Notes under the pieces: model-generated | The model's input: the letters and a program-made list of their open reading frames with translations, nothing else | The model's database searches: none | Told to the model about the DNA's origin: nothing | Shown here: positions 48,837-58,821 of the stretch, piece by piece | Layout of the letters: each line of letters starts with the position of its first letter | Position numbering within the stretch: position 1 is the stretch's first letter | Program-made: the position numbers and the translations under genes | Assembly (NCBI GenBank): GCA_004017535.1 | Contig: SAJS01000008.1 | Coordinates: forward strand, 1-64,000 | Direction of reading: 5' to 3' | Origin: Mesorhizobium sp. | GTDB lineage: Bacteria > Pseudomonadota > Alphaproteobacteria > Rhizobiales > Rhizobiaceae | Length of the DNA: 64,000 nt

Positions 48837-51199
48837 AAGCCGACGATCAGCCTACACCGCGCTTCGGCCTGCGCTCCTTTCGAGCGAAATTCGTATTGGT
48901 CGTCGGCGGCGCGGTACTGTTCGACCTCTTGCTGAGCGGTGGTCTGGCGCTTTGGAACGTTCAAAAGCTGTCGCGCGACGCCACATCGGAAGTCGGTGAG
49001 GGCCTGACCACTTCAAACCAGGAATACATTCGCTCGTATGCCGACTCGACAGCGTTAAGTGTCGACCTCCTGCTCGATCGAGTTCATGGCGATGTGAAGG
49101 CGCTGGCCGGCGTTCTGCAGGCACAGATCAACGATCCGAGCAGGCAGCAACAGGTCGGAGCAACCCTTTCGCACCAAGCACCCGGCTCGGTGAAGGTCGT
49201 CTATGACGCGCAGGGCGATTGGGCGCAGAACCTGCCGGGCGCGCCTTCGGTGATAAGCGTCTGGGGCTACCTGCTGGGCGCCGACCACACTCCGCTCCCC
49301 GGCGTTCAGCGGGAAATAGAAGACAGTACCGTGATCGATCTCGTCGCGCCGACCCTCATGGCCAGCGGATCGCCGAAACTGCAGATGTACTATATTGGCC
49401 CAAAGGAACGGCCGATCTTCAGGACGGTCCCCTACACGGACCAGGCGCAGACCTTCGACCGACTCTATCCGGGCCACAACAAGGCGGAGTTCTGGGAGTT
49501 CTTCTTTCCGGGGATCTATGGGTCATGGCAACAATGGGCCAGGGATCCGGCCTTACGTCCGGTCGCCGACGACATCACTCAAACAGCGCCTTACACCGAT
49601 GCGATCACGGGAAAGCTGATCGTCAGCTTTTTCCACCCGCTGTGGACGCGCGATCGCACCGGCATCGCCGGCGTAGCGGGTGCGGACATCACTCTCGATC
49701 AGCTCGCGGAAGTCGTCGAGCGCGTGAAGATCGCGGAAACCGGGTTCGGCTTCCTCACCATGTCGACCGGCAATGTGGTGGCAATCAATCCATCGGGCCA
49801 GGCGATCATCGGCCTGACTTCATCCAATGATGCGGGCACGCAGGGCGTCACCGGCCTCGAGAGGTCGCTGCGGGGAAGTACGCAGCCGGCAATCGCGTCG
49901 CTGCCACTCGACCAGAACAATGACGGCGTCATTCAGCATATCATGCTCGACACCAAGGGCGAACGCGTACCCTACATAGTCGTGCTCAAGAGATTGAAGC
50001 CGACCAACCTGTGGAGCTCGGGACCGATCAAGTCCGAAGCGATGTCGGTCGGTATCGTCGTTCCCGAACGCGAGATCTATGCGTCTCTGTTCGCCGCGCA
50101 GAAGAGTATCTCCCGCGCAACCAATCGCATCCTGCTCTTTCAGATCGGCGCCATCGTCGTTTCGCTTCTGATTGTTTTTGCGGCAGTGCTCGGGATCTCG
50201 AAGCGGATCACCGCCGGCCTAAGGGCGCTTGCCACCGCCGCCCAGAGGCTCCAGTCCAAAGACTATTCCGTCCGCGTGAGTATTCCAACGCGTGACGAGG
50301 TTGGAGCGGTAGGCGTCGCCTTCAACCGAATGGCCGAGCAGATCAGCTTTCACACAGAAAACCTCGAGCAACTCGTCGACGAACGAACTAGGGAACTCGG
50401 CGACGCAAATCAGGAGATTTCTGCGCTCAACGAAAAGCTGCGGGACGAGAACATCCGGCTCGGCGCCGAACTCGCGGTTGCCAGGCACATCCAGATGATG
50501 GTTCTGCCGAAACCGTTCGAACTCGAAGCGATCCCGGGGCTTGAGATCGCCGCCTATATGCGGCCGGCTGACGAGGTCGGTGGCGACTACTACGACGTTC
50601 TGCAGAACGGATCACGGATCAAGATCGGTATCGGCGACGTAACAGGTCACGGTCTCGAGAGCGGCGTGCTGATGCTGATGGTCCAATCGGTTGCACGCGC
50701 GCTGCAGGAGACCAACGAAGGGAATCCACACCAATTTCTCGATCGGCTGAACAGAGCAATCTACAAGAACATCGAGCGCACGAACACCGGCAAGCATCTC
50801 TCGCTGGCCTTTCTTGACTTTGAGGATGAACGGGTAACGCTATCCGGCCAGCATGAGGATGTTCTGGTCATGCGCGCTGGCGGGGAGGTCGAACGCATAG
50901 ATACGCTTGATCTGGGTCTTCCGGTTGGTCTGGAGAATGACATCTCGCAGTTCATTGACACGCGTGACATCGCGTTCGGGAGCGGTGACGTGATCGTGCT
51001 GCACACCGACGGCGTGACCGAGGCGGAAGATGAATACAAGAGACTATTCGGGTTCGAGCGCCTCTGCCAGAGCGTGCAAAGACGTCACGGGAGCAGCGCC
51101 GAGGACATCAAGACCGGGATCATCGATGATCTGATGGCCCATATCGGTATCCAGAAGATCCACGACGACATCACCCTCGTGATCATAAGGCATACATGA
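48833..51199 (+). CDS. Transmembrane SpoIIE-type protein phosphatase with dCache-like sensor and HAMP
   Basis: A 788-aa protein. TM1 is at about residues 19-41, a ~380-residue periplasmic sensor (dCache-like) follows, and TM2 is near 430-455. Then come HAMP, a coiled coil (ELGDANQEISALNEKLRDENIRL) and a PP2C/SpoIIE domain from ~570. The domain has the metal residues of ADEVGGDYYDV, GIGDVTGHGLESG, VLHTDGVTEAED and HDDITLVI. The start ATG overlaps the previous stop (ATGA). It probably dephosphorylates the STAS protein encoded at 51762 in response to an outside signal. Confidence 0.92.
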   Translation: MKADDQPTPRFGLRSFRAKFVLVVGGAVLFDLLLSGGLALWNVQKLSRDATSEVGEGLTTSNQEYIRSYADSTALSVDLLLDRVHGDVKALAGVLQAQINDPSRQQQVGATLSHQAPGSVKVVYDAQGDWAQNLPGAPSVISVWGYLLGADHTPLPGVQREIEDSTVIDLVAPTLMASGSPKLQMYYIGPKERPIFRTVPYTDQAQTFDRLYPGHNKAEFWEFFFPGIYGSWQQWARDPALRPVADDITQTAPYTDAITGKLIVSFFHPLWTRDRTGIAGVAGADITLDQLAEVVERVKIAETGFGFLTMSTGNVVAINPSGQAIIGLTSSNDAGTQGVTGLERSLRGSTQPAIASLPLDQNNDGVIQHIMLDTKGERVPYIVVLKRLKPTNLWSSGPIKSEAMSVGIVVPEREIYASLFAAQKSISRATNRILLFQIGAIVVSLLIVFAAVLGISKRITAGLRALATAAQRLQSKDYSVRVSIPTRDEVGAVGVAFNRMAEQISFHTENLEQLVDERTRELGDANQEISALNEKLRDENIRLGAELAVARHIQMMVLPKPFELEAIPGLEIAAYMRPADEVGGDYYDVLQNGSRIKIGIGDVTGHGLESGVLMLMVQSVARALQETNEGNPHQFLDRLNRAIYKNIERTNTGKHLSLAFLDFEDERVTLSGQHEDVLVMRAGGEVERIDTLDLGLPVGLENDISQFIDTRDIAFGSGDVIVLHTDGVTEAEDEYKRLFGFERLCQSVQRRHGSSAEDIKTGIIDDLMAHIGIQKIHDDITLVIIRHT

Positions 51200-51200
51200 G

Positions 51201-51761
51201 ATGACAGCGCTGTTCGGTACCCCTGACATTGCAATCGGGATGAAGGAGAGTGTCAGTCGCCTGCGGCTGTTCGACGGACCTCTCGACTTGAGTTGGCGCC
51301 ATTGTGCCACGACCTCGGACTTCATTGCCGATCTATTCGCGTTGCGCTTTCAGTCGTCCCGCAATGACTACATGGAAGTGCGACATAGCATCGGATATCT
51401 AGTCAACGAGCTCATCGAAAATGCGGTCAAGTTTCGCGCACAGGGTGAGATCATGATCGAGGCGTCGATGGATTCGGAGTGCTTCAAGCTCAAGGTTTCG
51501 AACGACGTCGACGGTGAGAACGCGTCTGAGTTCCAAAGTCTCCTGGCGGACATCACGGTTGGCGACCCCAAAGACCTGCTGATACAGCGAATTGAAGCGA
51601 ATGCAGCGAATCCTGACGTGGCGCGCTCCGGACTGGGATTGCTGACGTTGATGAGCGACTATGGCGCACGCCTGGCCTGGATATTCAGCCCCGCCGATGA
51701 AAGCGATCGGATTTGCCTGGAGACGTATGCCTCCATTCCGATATCGCAAACGCACAACTAG
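51201..51761 (+). CDS. GHKL-type ATP-binding protein, RsbW-like kinase candidate
   Basis: A 186-aa cytoplasmic protein with an intact N-box (NELIENAVKF, residues 69-78) and a Gly lid (SGLGLLTL, 143-150), the ATP-binding features of GHKL kinases. It starts 1 bp after the phosphatase gene. Beside a SpoIIE phosphatase and a STAS protein it fits the kinase/anti-sigma partner of a partner-switching set. It is distantly similar to the degenerate protein at 47140. Confidence 0.78.
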   Translation: MTALFGTPDIAIGMKESVSRLRLFDGPLDLSWRHCATTSDFIADLFALRFQSSRNDYMEVRHSIGYLVNELIENAVKFRAQGEIMIEASMDSECFKLKVSNDVDGENASEFQSLLADITVGDPKDLLIQRIEANAANPDVARSGLGLLTLMSDYGARLAWIFSPADESDRICLETYASIPISQTHN

Positions 51762-52118
51762 ATGAAACGAAGCCAAGCAATGGAAATCAAGACGGACGAC
51801 TACCGGGTGTGGATTGAAGGAAGCGATATTTTTTTCGACGGTGCAATGCGGCTTGCCAGTTCAGAGGCAGGTGCGCCCGTCATGGCTTTGGCGAACAGTG
51901 TCCTTGCCTCAAACCCTTCAATTATTACGCTCAATTTGAAGGACCTTCATTTTCTTAACTCTTCCGGCATCAATCTGCTGGCGAAATTTACCATCGAGGT
52001 GCGCAAGCATCCCGAGGTTCGTCTCGTCGTACGCGGAACGCCCGACATACCCTGGCAATCGAAATCATTGCCAAATCTCAAGAAGCTGCATCCCGCTCTG
52101 GTGCTTTTGATGAACTAA
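51762..52118 (+). CDS. STAS-domain (anti-anti-sigma-like) protein
   Basis: A 118-aa protein of the RsbV/SpoIIAA type: [13 protein letters not shown], then [23 protein letters not shown], in which Ser67/Ser68 are the expected phosphorylation site. The start abuts the previous stop; an internal ATG at 51780 is an alternative. It is probably phosphorylated by the GHKL protein and dephosphorylated by the SpoIIE phosphatase of the same operon. The downstream effector is not evident in the window. Confidence 0.8.
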   Translation: MKRSQAMEIKTDDYRVWIEGSDIFFDGAMRLASSEAGAPVMALANSVLASNPSIITLNLKDLHFLNSSGINLLAKFTIEVRKHPEVRLVVRGTPDIPWQSKSLPNLKKLHPALVLLMN

Positions 52119-52576
52119 CCGGCTTGTCGGAGCGTCATCTTTTCAATCATCACCTAAAGCGTGTCACCATTAATCGGCCTCATAATCGGGCAGCCTTGAA
52201 GAAGTTCCTGCATTCGGCTGGCTCGAACAGATGGCAGATGTCATCGAGGGAGGGTGCGTCGAACGTTCTGGCTGCCTTCCTTCGCAGCAGCGCCTCGACC
52301 CACAAACCCCATAGCCCGCCATCTGTGGCCAGCCGGTCCTATATGAGAGACTTTCGAACGGCTGCCATCATCCTTAAGTCGATTGGTAACCCCTCACGTT
52401 ATCGGCCAGAGAAGAGCAGGCTTCGCCTTGATGATCGAGGCGCCCGCGGCAACCAGATGCCCTGCCGACCGCTGCATGGACCGCCCGCTCGGGGTGCCAA
52501 GGACCCGAGCCTGCAGGCTGCTTTAGACCTCGGATAGGGTTTGCCGATATTTCCGGAGCAAAGGAGCAGGAACGTC
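52119..52576. other. Intergenic stretch between the two signalling operons
   Basis: About 460 bp with no convincing gene; a 137-codon plus frame (52124-52537) has no recognisable motif. It likely contains the promoter of the hybrid kinase operon. Confidence 0.4.
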
Positions 52577-55051
52577 ATGACCGAAATCTGGCACTCACTC
52601 CTCGCCAATCTGGCTCTCGTCTCCATCCTGGTCGTCGTCTGGGACCTTGTGGCGGATTTTACCGGACGTCTCCCACGGCTGGGACAGTCGCTGCTTCTCG
52701 GCGTGGTCATGTGCGCCGGCTCGATCATCTCCATGGCGACGGCTTTGTCCGTCTCAGGCTTCGTCGTCGATCTGCGGGCCGCATTCATTGGCGCTGCTGC
52801 CTTCTTCGGCGGATGGGCGGCAATGTTCGTCGCGACCGCCGGTTCCATCGCCTACCGCGCCTATCTTGGCGGGCAGGGCGCGAGTGTAGGCATCATGAGC
52901 ATCCTGATCACGGCCGTCGTCGGGCTGGCTTGGCACCATGTCGTCGCGGTCCGCTCGCGTACCATGCTCGACATACTCGGCCTTGGTGTGACGGTGGCGC
53001 TTGCTGGGCTGATCACGCTTGTGGTCATCCCTCAGCAGGTCCTTGCGGGCTTCGTTCTGCAGAGCACGCTTCCGTCCCTGGTGTTCCGGTTCATCGGCAC
53101 CTTCATCATCGGCGTTCTGCTCGACCGGCAGCAGCGGCGTCGCGATCTCGCAAGGTCCAACATGATATACCGCGCCATGGTTCGCGAGCTGCCGGATTGC
53201 CTCAACGTGAAGGACGCCGCCGGCCGCTTTGTCGTTGCAAACCCGGCCACCGCCGAATTGATGCGCGCCGCCTCGGCCGAGGACCTGATCGGCAAGACGG
53301 ATTTCGAGTTCTACCCAAAGGATGTGGCCGAGCGTTTCAGGCAGGATGAAAAAGGCGCGCTGGAGACGGGGCAGACATCGCGCATTGATCAGCCCGCGCG
53401 ATTCCCCGACGGCAGCCAGGGCTGGCTCTACACCTTGAAGGCTCCCTTCCGTGACGAAACCGGCAAGATCGTCGGCGTCATCACCTACAATCGCGATATC
53501 ACCGAGCAGAAGAAAAACGCGCAGCTCAAAAACGACTTCATCTCGACCGTCAGCCACGAGTTGCGCACGCCGCTGACGTCCATTCGCGGCTCGCTCGGGC
53601 TGATCGCGGCGGGCGTCGCGGGCGAATTGCCGCCCAGGGCGGCCAATCTCGTCAACATCGCCCACAACAACAGCGAGAGGCTGGTTCTTCTCATCAACGA
53701 TATCCTCGACATCGAGAAGATCGAATCGGGGGTTATCAGCTTCAAGATCAAGCAGATGCCTGTGCGACCGGTCCTGGAGCAGGCCATAGCCGCCAGTTCC
53801 AACTACATGGCCGAGAGCAGGATACGCATCGTCCTGGTCGACGATGCGCCGCGCGCCGAGGCCAATATCGACCCGGACCGCTTGCACCAGGTGATGGCGA
53901 ACCTCCTCTCGAATGCGATCAAGTTCTCCGAGCACGGCGGCGCCGTGATGGTGAAGCTGCAGCGCCGTGACCGCGGCATGCTGCGCATCTCCGTGATCGA
54001 TCAGGGCGCCGGCATTCCCGAAGCATTCCGCAGCCGCATATTCGGCAAGTTCGAGCAGGCCGATGCGTCCAGCACTCGCAGGAAGGGAGGCACGGGTCTC
54101 GGCTTGAGCATCGTTAAAACCATTGTCGAAAAGCTGGGCGGAGCCGTTTCCTTCGAAACGGAGGAAGGCAAGGGAACGTCGTTTCACGTCGACCTTGCCG
54201 AAGCGCAGAGGCAGGAGGCGAAACCGGTCTTCGTCGAGCGCCGGTCGCGCAAGCGCGACGGCCGTCTGCGTGTCCTGATCTGCGAGGACGAGCCCGATGT
54301 CGCCGCCGTGATCGCTGCTCTTCTCGATGCGGAAGGCTTCTCCAGTGACGTCGCCCCCGACATCGACACCGCCAAGGCTCTCCTCAGCGCCCGCGACTAT
54401 GTGGCGCTGACGCTCGACATCAAGCTGGCGGGGGAATCCGGCATCAAGCTCTTCCATGATATTAGGGCCTCGAAGCTCAATGCCGACATCTCGGTCATCG
54501 TCATCTCTGCAGTCGCCGACGAGGCCAGGCGTTCGCTGAACGGCAGCGCGGTCGGCATCGTCGACTGGCTGGAGAAGCCAGTAGATTCGGCGCGGCTTCA
54601 TGCCGCTCTCGCCAAGATCGTCGGCCGCAGGGTCGAGCCGAAGCCGCGGATCCTGCATGTCGAGGACGACGAGGGGGTGATTGCCGTGATGTCGGCAGGG
54701 CTCGGTCCTAGCGTCTCGATCACCTCGGCGAAAACGCTGCAGGATGCCCGGCGGGCGGTCGCGAAGCATCGCTTCGACCTGGTGATCCTTGACATAGCAC
54801 TCCCCGACGGATCGGGGCTGGACCTGCTTATCGACCTGCCGCTGGAGACTCGGGTCATCGTGTTCTCGGCTGCTGAGATGGACGATAAACTCGGCGATCG
54901 GGTTCAGGCGATCATGACAAAGACCAGGGCATCGGAGATCGATGTCGCCAAGCTGGTCAGAAGCATGTTGATTGCTTCCCGCAACGCTGCGGGACCCACC
55001 GAGCAAGCAGGGAGTGACGTCGATGCCGGCACGGATCCTTTATGTGGATGA
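52577..55051 (+). CDS. Hybrid histidine kinase: membrane sensor, PAS, HisKA-HATPase, two receivers
   Basis: An 824-aa protein. Residues ~1-185 have five to six membrane segments of the LytS-like 5TM type (RLPRLGQSLLLGVV..FIGTFIIGVL). PAS spans ~195-310. HisKA contains the phosphorylated His327 in SHELRTPLTSI. HATPase (~430-545) has LLSNAIKFSEHGG, DQGAGIP and GGTGLGLSIV. Two receivers follow, about 565-680 (VLICEDEPD, LTLDIKLAGESG, WLEKPVD) and 690-800 (ILHVEDDEG, VILDIALPDGSG). The start ATG is preceded by AAAGGAGCAGGAACGTC. It ends inside the next gene (29-bp overlap). Confidence 0.93.
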   Translation: MTEIWHSLLANLALVSILVVVWDLVADFTGRLPRLGQSLLLGVVMCAGSIISMATALSVSGFVVDLRAAFIGAAAFFGGWAAMFVATAGSIAYRAYLGGQGASVGIMSILITAVVGLAWHHVVAVRSRTMLDILGLGVTVALAGLITLVVIPQQVLAGFVLQSTLPSLVFRFIGTFIIGVLLDRQQRRRDLARSNMIYRAMVRELPDCLNVKDAAGRFVVANPATAELMRAASAEDLIGKTDFEFYPKDVAERFRQDEKGALETGQTSRIDQPARFPDGSQGWLYTLKAPFRDETGKIVGVITYNRDITEQKKNAQLKNDFISTVSHELRTPLTSIRGSLGLIAAGVAGELPPRAANLVNIAHNNSERLVLLINDILDIEKIESGVISFKIKQMPVRPVLEQAIAASSNYMAESRIRIVLVDDAPRAEANIDPDRLHQVMANLLSNAIKFSEHGGAVMVKLQRRDRGMLRISVIDQGAGIPEAFRSRIFGKFEQADASSTRRKGGTGLGLSIVKTIVEKLGGAVSFETEEGKGTSFHVDLAEAQRQEAKPVFVERRSRKRDGRLRVLICEDEPDVAAVIAALLDAEGFSSDVAPDIDTAKALLSARDYVALTLDIKLAGESGIKLFHDIRASKLNADISVIVISAVADEARRSLNGSAVGIVDWLEKPVDSARLHAALAKIVGRRVEPKPRILHVEDDEGVIAVMSAGLGPSVSITSAKTLQDARRAVAKHRFDLVILDIALPDGSGLDLLIDLPLETRVIVFSAAEMDDKLGDRVQAIMTKTRASEIDVAKLVRSMLIASRNAAGPTEQAGSDVDAGTDPLCG

Positions 55052-55415
55052 CGAGGACGATATCCGCGAAATCGCTCAGATGTCGCTGGAGCTTGAGCCG
55101 GAGTTCGAGGTGCGGTCCTGCGCTTCGGGCGCCGCGGCGCTGGTCGATGCGGCAGCATGGCGGCCCGACCTCATTCTGCTCGACGTGATGATGCCGGACA
55201 TGGACGGGCCGGAGACGCTTAAGCGCCTGGCCGCATCGCCGCCGACGGCGTCGATACCCGTGGTGTTCATTACCGCGCGCACCCAGACGCATGAGGTCGA
55301 ACGCTATCTCGCCATGGGCGCGGTGGGCGTCATCGCGAAGCCCTTCGACCCCATGGCGCTTGCCGGTGACGTGAAGAAGCTGCTTGCCTCGCGCGCCGGC
55401 GGTCCGGTGGCCTAG
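55023..55415 (+). CDS. Single-domain response regulator (CheY-like)
   Basis: A 130-aa receiver: ILYVDDEDDI (acidic pocket), LILLDVMMPDMDG (phospho-Asp), ITART and AKPFDP (Lys). There is no output domain, so it passes phosphate on or binds a partner. The ATG at 55023 overlaps the kinase gene by 29 bp. Confidence 0.92.
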   Translation: MPARILYVDDEDDIREIAQMSLELEPEFEVRSCASGAAALVDAAAWRPDLILLDVMMPDMDGPETLKRLAASPPTASIPVVFITARTQTHEVERYLAMGAVGVIAKPFDPMALAGDVKKLLASRAGGPVA

Positions 55416-55637
55416 CAGGGAGAGCGCCGCGAGCGCCGAAAAGCCTGTCGGCAAGCTCCTGCCTGGTGTTTACGCCTCCTATACCATGCGCCGATATTCA
55501 TCTACTGATTGCATCGACGTGCGACTGGCGCGAATCGGCTCTTCTATGATTTGCGCGGTCTCGTCGCATGGAGTGCATTGGCGGATGCAGGTCCATGGGT
55601 GATCACTCCGGGGGGCGACGGAACCGGAGCAGGACTG

Positions 55638-56030
55638 GTGGATGGAGCGAAGGCAAGAGTTCTGATCTGCGATGATGACCCGTTGTTGCTCGAGCTGATG
55701 GAATTCAGGCTAAGGGCGAAGGGATACGAAGTCATCAAGGCGGTCGACGGGGCGGAGGCGCTGGAGAAGGCGAAGCACGACGCCCCCGACGTCGTCGTGC
55801 TCGACGCGATGATGCCCAAGGCCGACGGCCTTGAAGTGCTGGCGCGCATCAAGGGCGACCCGGCTTTGTCCGATACGCCGGTCGTCATGCTGACTGCCCG
55901 TAAGGGTCAAAAGGACATTGTCTCGGCCTTGGACAAGGGCGCCGACGACTATCTGGTGAAGCCGTTCATTCCCGAGGAGCTATTGGCCCGGCTGGCGCGT
56001 CTCATCGCCCGCAAGAGTGGGAAGCGCTGA
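55638..56030 (+). CDS. Single-domain response regulator
   Basis: A 130-aa receiver with VLICDDDPLLL, VVVLDAMMPKADG, LTARKGQ and VKPFIP. No ATG fits: a GTG at 55638 preceded by GGAGCAGGACT is the best start. An in-frame ATG far upstream would add 43 unlikely residues. Its stop overlaps the next start codon by one base. Confidence 0.88.
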   Translation: MDGAKARVLICDDDPLLLELMEFRLRAKGYEVIKAVDGAEALEKAKHDAPDVVVLDAMMPKADGLEVLARIKGDPALSDTPVVMLTARKGQKDIVSALDKGADDYLVKPFIPEELLARLARLIARKSGKR

Positions 56031-57781
56031 TGCGGCGTGGCCGGCGCCTCAGCTTCGCCGCATGCCTGATCCTGGCTGTCGCCGCCGCTCCGCGTGGGGC
56101 CCTCGCGCAGACTGCCGACGAGCTCTACGCGTCGGCCGTGAAGGCGCGGCAGGCGCAGCATTTCGATGAGGCCGCCGACCTCTTGAAGCGCGCGCTAGCG
56201 CTCAAGCCAGACAATGCCGACGCACGGGTTCAGCTTGGCTTCGCTGAACTCGGCCGCAACGACCTTCCGGCGGCGCGCGATGCTTTCTCCAAGGCGCTTT
56301 CGCTGGCTCCGAACTACAGGGATGCCACCTTCGGCATGGCCGAGGTCGAATATCGCTCCGGTAATCTGGATATCGCGCTGCCGCTGGCCGAAACCGTAGC
56401 AAAGGCCGATCCGGCCAATACCGACGCCGCAGCCCTTGTCGAGAACATCCGCAAGGCGAAGCAGGCGGCCGTCAGCAAACCAAAAGCGGATGCCGCTGTA
56501 CCGGCAGGGGTGAAGAAACCGCATCGCCGGCCCGATCTCGTTCCTCGCCTGATCGAAGAGGGCATGCGCTTGCGGACAGAAGGAAAGCTGCCCGAGGCGG
56601 AAAAGGTCTATCGCCGTGCCCTCAAACTGGCGCCGAAAAACACCGATGTCCTGGTCGCGCTCGGCCTTGTCGTCGGCTCCAGCCAGCGCTTCGACGAAGC
56701 CGACCATTTCTTCGACCGGGCCCTGGCTATCAGGCCAGGCCTTCTCGATGCCAGGCTGGGCAAGGTTCGCCTGGCGATCTGGCAAAGCGATACGCCGCGC
56801 GCCCAGGCGCTGGTCGACGACGTTCTGGCGACAGCGCCGGACAATGTCGAGGCGCTCGACCTCGACGGCAGGATTGCCGTGCTGGAGGCCGACTACAGGC
56901 GCGCTGGCCAGTCGTTCCAGCGCGCGCTGGCGCTTGAGCCGAAGAATGACGAGGCGCTGGTGGGGATCGGAGATGTGCGTCGCGCCGAGGGCGACGACGA
57001 GGCTGCGCGGCAGGCCTATCATCAGGCGCTCGCCCTTCAGCCGGGCTCTGCCGATGTCGAGCAGAGGCTGGCCGTACCGCCGCCGCGCAACTGGCGGTTC
57101 GATATCGGCAGCGAGGTGAGCGATCTCACCAACGGGCTGGGCGACTGGACCGACAGTTCGGCCGGTCTTGCCTATAGGCTGTCGCCGTGCACGACAATTT
57201 CCGGCCACACCCGGCTGGCGACCCGTTTCGGCCACACCGACGTTCAGATGGAGGGCCGCATCGACCAGGCCTTCACCCCGACCTTTTCCGCCTATGCGCT
57301 CGCTGCGGCGACGCCGGACGCCGGCTTCCTCGCCCGCTATTCGATCGGCGCAGGCGCGTCCTGGCAGGTCTTGGCGCCTGCAAAGGCATTCGGCCCGCTC
57401 TCACTCAACATCGATGCCCGTTACGACAGTTTCGACGACACGAGCGTCACCAGCATCCAGCCCTGGGTCCAGGGCTATATCCTCGACAGCCGCCTGGGGC
57501 TCTCGGCCCGCTGGGTGCATGCCGAGGACGGCATCGGCACGCGTGCCGACGGCTATGTGCTTCGCGCCGACCTTGTGGTGACAGAGCGCTTCAACCTCTT
57601 TGCCGGCTATGCCGACGCCCCCGAGATCGACGACGGCGCTCTGGTGCCGACGCGCACCGTCTTCGGCGGTATTTCCTTCGAGGTCAGCGATCCGCTGACG
57701 CTGCGCGCCAGCATCGCGCATGAAGAACGCCCGGCCTTCGACCGCAACATCTTCGGCCTCGGCTTGACGGCGCGGTTCTGA
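56030..57781 (+). CDS. TPR plus YaiO-like outer-membrane beta-barrel protein
   Basis: A 583-aa protein. It has a signal peptide (RRLSFAACLILAVAAAPRGALA), TPR repeats over ~30-350 (ALKPDNADARVQLGFAELGRND, ALKLAPKNTDVLVALGLV, ALALEPKNDEALVGIGDV), and a C-terminal ~230-residue barrel with strand-like alternation ending GLGLTARF. The layout matches PgaA/YaiO-type exporters, in which periplasmic TPRs guide polysaccharide to the barrel. The gene follows the second receiver directly and precedes the HEAT-repeat gene by 2 bp. Confidence 0.85.
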   Translation: MRRGRRLSFAACLILAVAAAPRGALAQTADELYASAVKARQAQHFDEAADLLKRALALKPDNADARVQLGFAELGRNDLPAARDAFSKALSLAPNYRDATFGMAEVEYRSGNLDIALPLAETVAKADPANTDAAALVENIRKAKQAAVSKPKADAAVPAGVKKPHRRPDLVPRLIEEGMRLRTEGKLPEAEKVYRRALKLAPKNTDVLVALGLVVGSSQRFDEADHFFDRALAIRPGLLDARLGKVRLAIWQSDTPRAQALVDDVLATAPDNVEALDLDGRIAVLEADYRRAGQSFQRALALEPKNDEALVGIGDVRRAEGDDEAARQAYHQALALQPGSADVEQRLAVPPPRNWRFDIGSEVSDLTNGLGDWTDSSAGLAYRLSPCTTISGHTRLATRFGHTDVQMEGRIDQAFTPTFSAYALAAATPDAGFLARYSIGAGASWQVLAPAKAFGPLSLNIDARYDSFDDTSVTSIQPWVQGYILDSRLGLSARWVHAEDGIGTRADGYVLRADLVVTERFNLFAGYADAPEIDDGALVPTRTVFGGISFEVSDPLTLRASIAHEERPAFDRNIFGLGLTARF

Positions 57782-57783
57782 CC

Positions 57784-58821
57784 ATGTGGTACATCTGGGA
57801 CCTCTCGATACTGCTCAGCGCCCTGTCCTTGGTGATCATGCTGTTCCTGATCGCGCGGCGCCTGCTGCAGGAGCGCCGGGCCAGGGCGGCGGCCGACCAG
57901 CGGCGCCAAGTGCTGACCGCGCTGATCGCCTTCACCGAGAGCCGCGATCGCGAGGCGCTGAAGGCGACCGTGCTCGACGTGCCGCCGGGCGTGGCGATCG
58001 AAGCTGGCTTCGAGTTCATTTCGCTGCTGCGCGGCGAGGAGAGGGACGACGTGCTTGGCGCCTTCAACGAATGCGGCCTGCCGGCCCGCGTCAACAGGCA
58101 GCTGCGCAAAGGCAATGTCGCCGGACGCATCCACGCCGCAGAGATGCTGGCGGCGCTAGGTTCGGGCGATGCGACGGAAAACCTGCTTTCCGCGCTCACT
58201 CAGGACCGTTCGCGCGAAGTCAGGATCGCGGCGGCCATCGCGCTCTGCGATCTCGGCAGCCTACCGCTGCTCGGCACCGCGCTGGACTTTATCGGCGTGG
58301 CGGGGCAGCGCTCGCGGCGGCTGATCGAACTGTTCAGGCGCTTTCCGCGCTCGCGCTTCAACGAACTTGCGGTCCATGCGTCGCGCGCGGACGCCTCGCC
58401 CTTCATCCGGGCGGCAGCGATCGACGCGCTTGCCCACGCCGGCGGCTTCGGCTTCGCCGATTTCTTCGCCGGCCTGACCGGCGATGCCGCGCCCGAAGTT
58501 GCCGCCGCCGCATTGCGGGCGCTGGGTCTGACGGGTCACGCCGAGGCGCCGGCCATCCTGAAGCACGCCATGGCCAACGACGACTGGGAGGTGCGAGCCG
58601 CCGCGGCCGAATCCGCCGGGCGCCTCGGCCTGCCCGGGCTCGCCGCGCCGCTCTCCAGGCTCATGGATGATGAGGTCTGGACCGTGCGCTACGCCGCTGC
58701 CAACGCGCTGCGCTCCTTCGGCCAGCCGGGCGAGCGGCTGTTGCGCCAGATCGCTTCGGCGGACGTCTCGCGCAGCCAGCGCACCGCCTCGCTTATCCTA
58801 GCCGAGGGGCCGGTCCGATGA
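57784..58821 (+). CDS. Membrane-anchored HEAT-repeat protein
   Basis: A 345-aa protein with an N-terminal membrane segment (IWDLSILLSALSLVIMLFLIA) and a cytoplasmic body of HEAT repeats (SREVRIAAAIALCDLG, SPFIRAAAIDALAHAG, APEVAAAALRALGLTG, DWEVRAAAAESAGRLG, VWTVRYAAANALRSFG). No catalytic motif. It overlaps the downstream synthase gene (ATGA), so it is probably a scaffold or regulator of the synthase. Confidence 0.85.
   Translation: MWYIWDLSILLSALSLVIMLFLIARRLLQERRARAAADQRRQVLTALIAFTESRDREALKATVLDVPPGVAIEAGFEFISLLRGEERDDVLGAFNECGLPARVNRQLRKGNVAGRIHAAEMLAALGSGDATENLLSALTQDRSREVRIAAAIALCDLGSLPLLGTALDFIGVAGQRSRRLIELFRRFPRSRFNELAVHASRADASPFIRAAAIDALAHAGGFGFADFFAGLTGDAAPEVAAAALRALGLTGHAEAPAILKHAMANDDWEVRAAAAESAGRLGLPGLAAPLSRLMDDEVWTVRYAAANALRSFGQPGERLLRQIASADVSRSQRTASLILAEGPVR

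Noticed and set aside
52754-55006. 750-codon minus-strand frame opposite the hybrid kinase
   Set aside because: Shadow of the kinase gene; high Asp/Arg/Gly composition is typical of antisense frames in GC-rich DNA.
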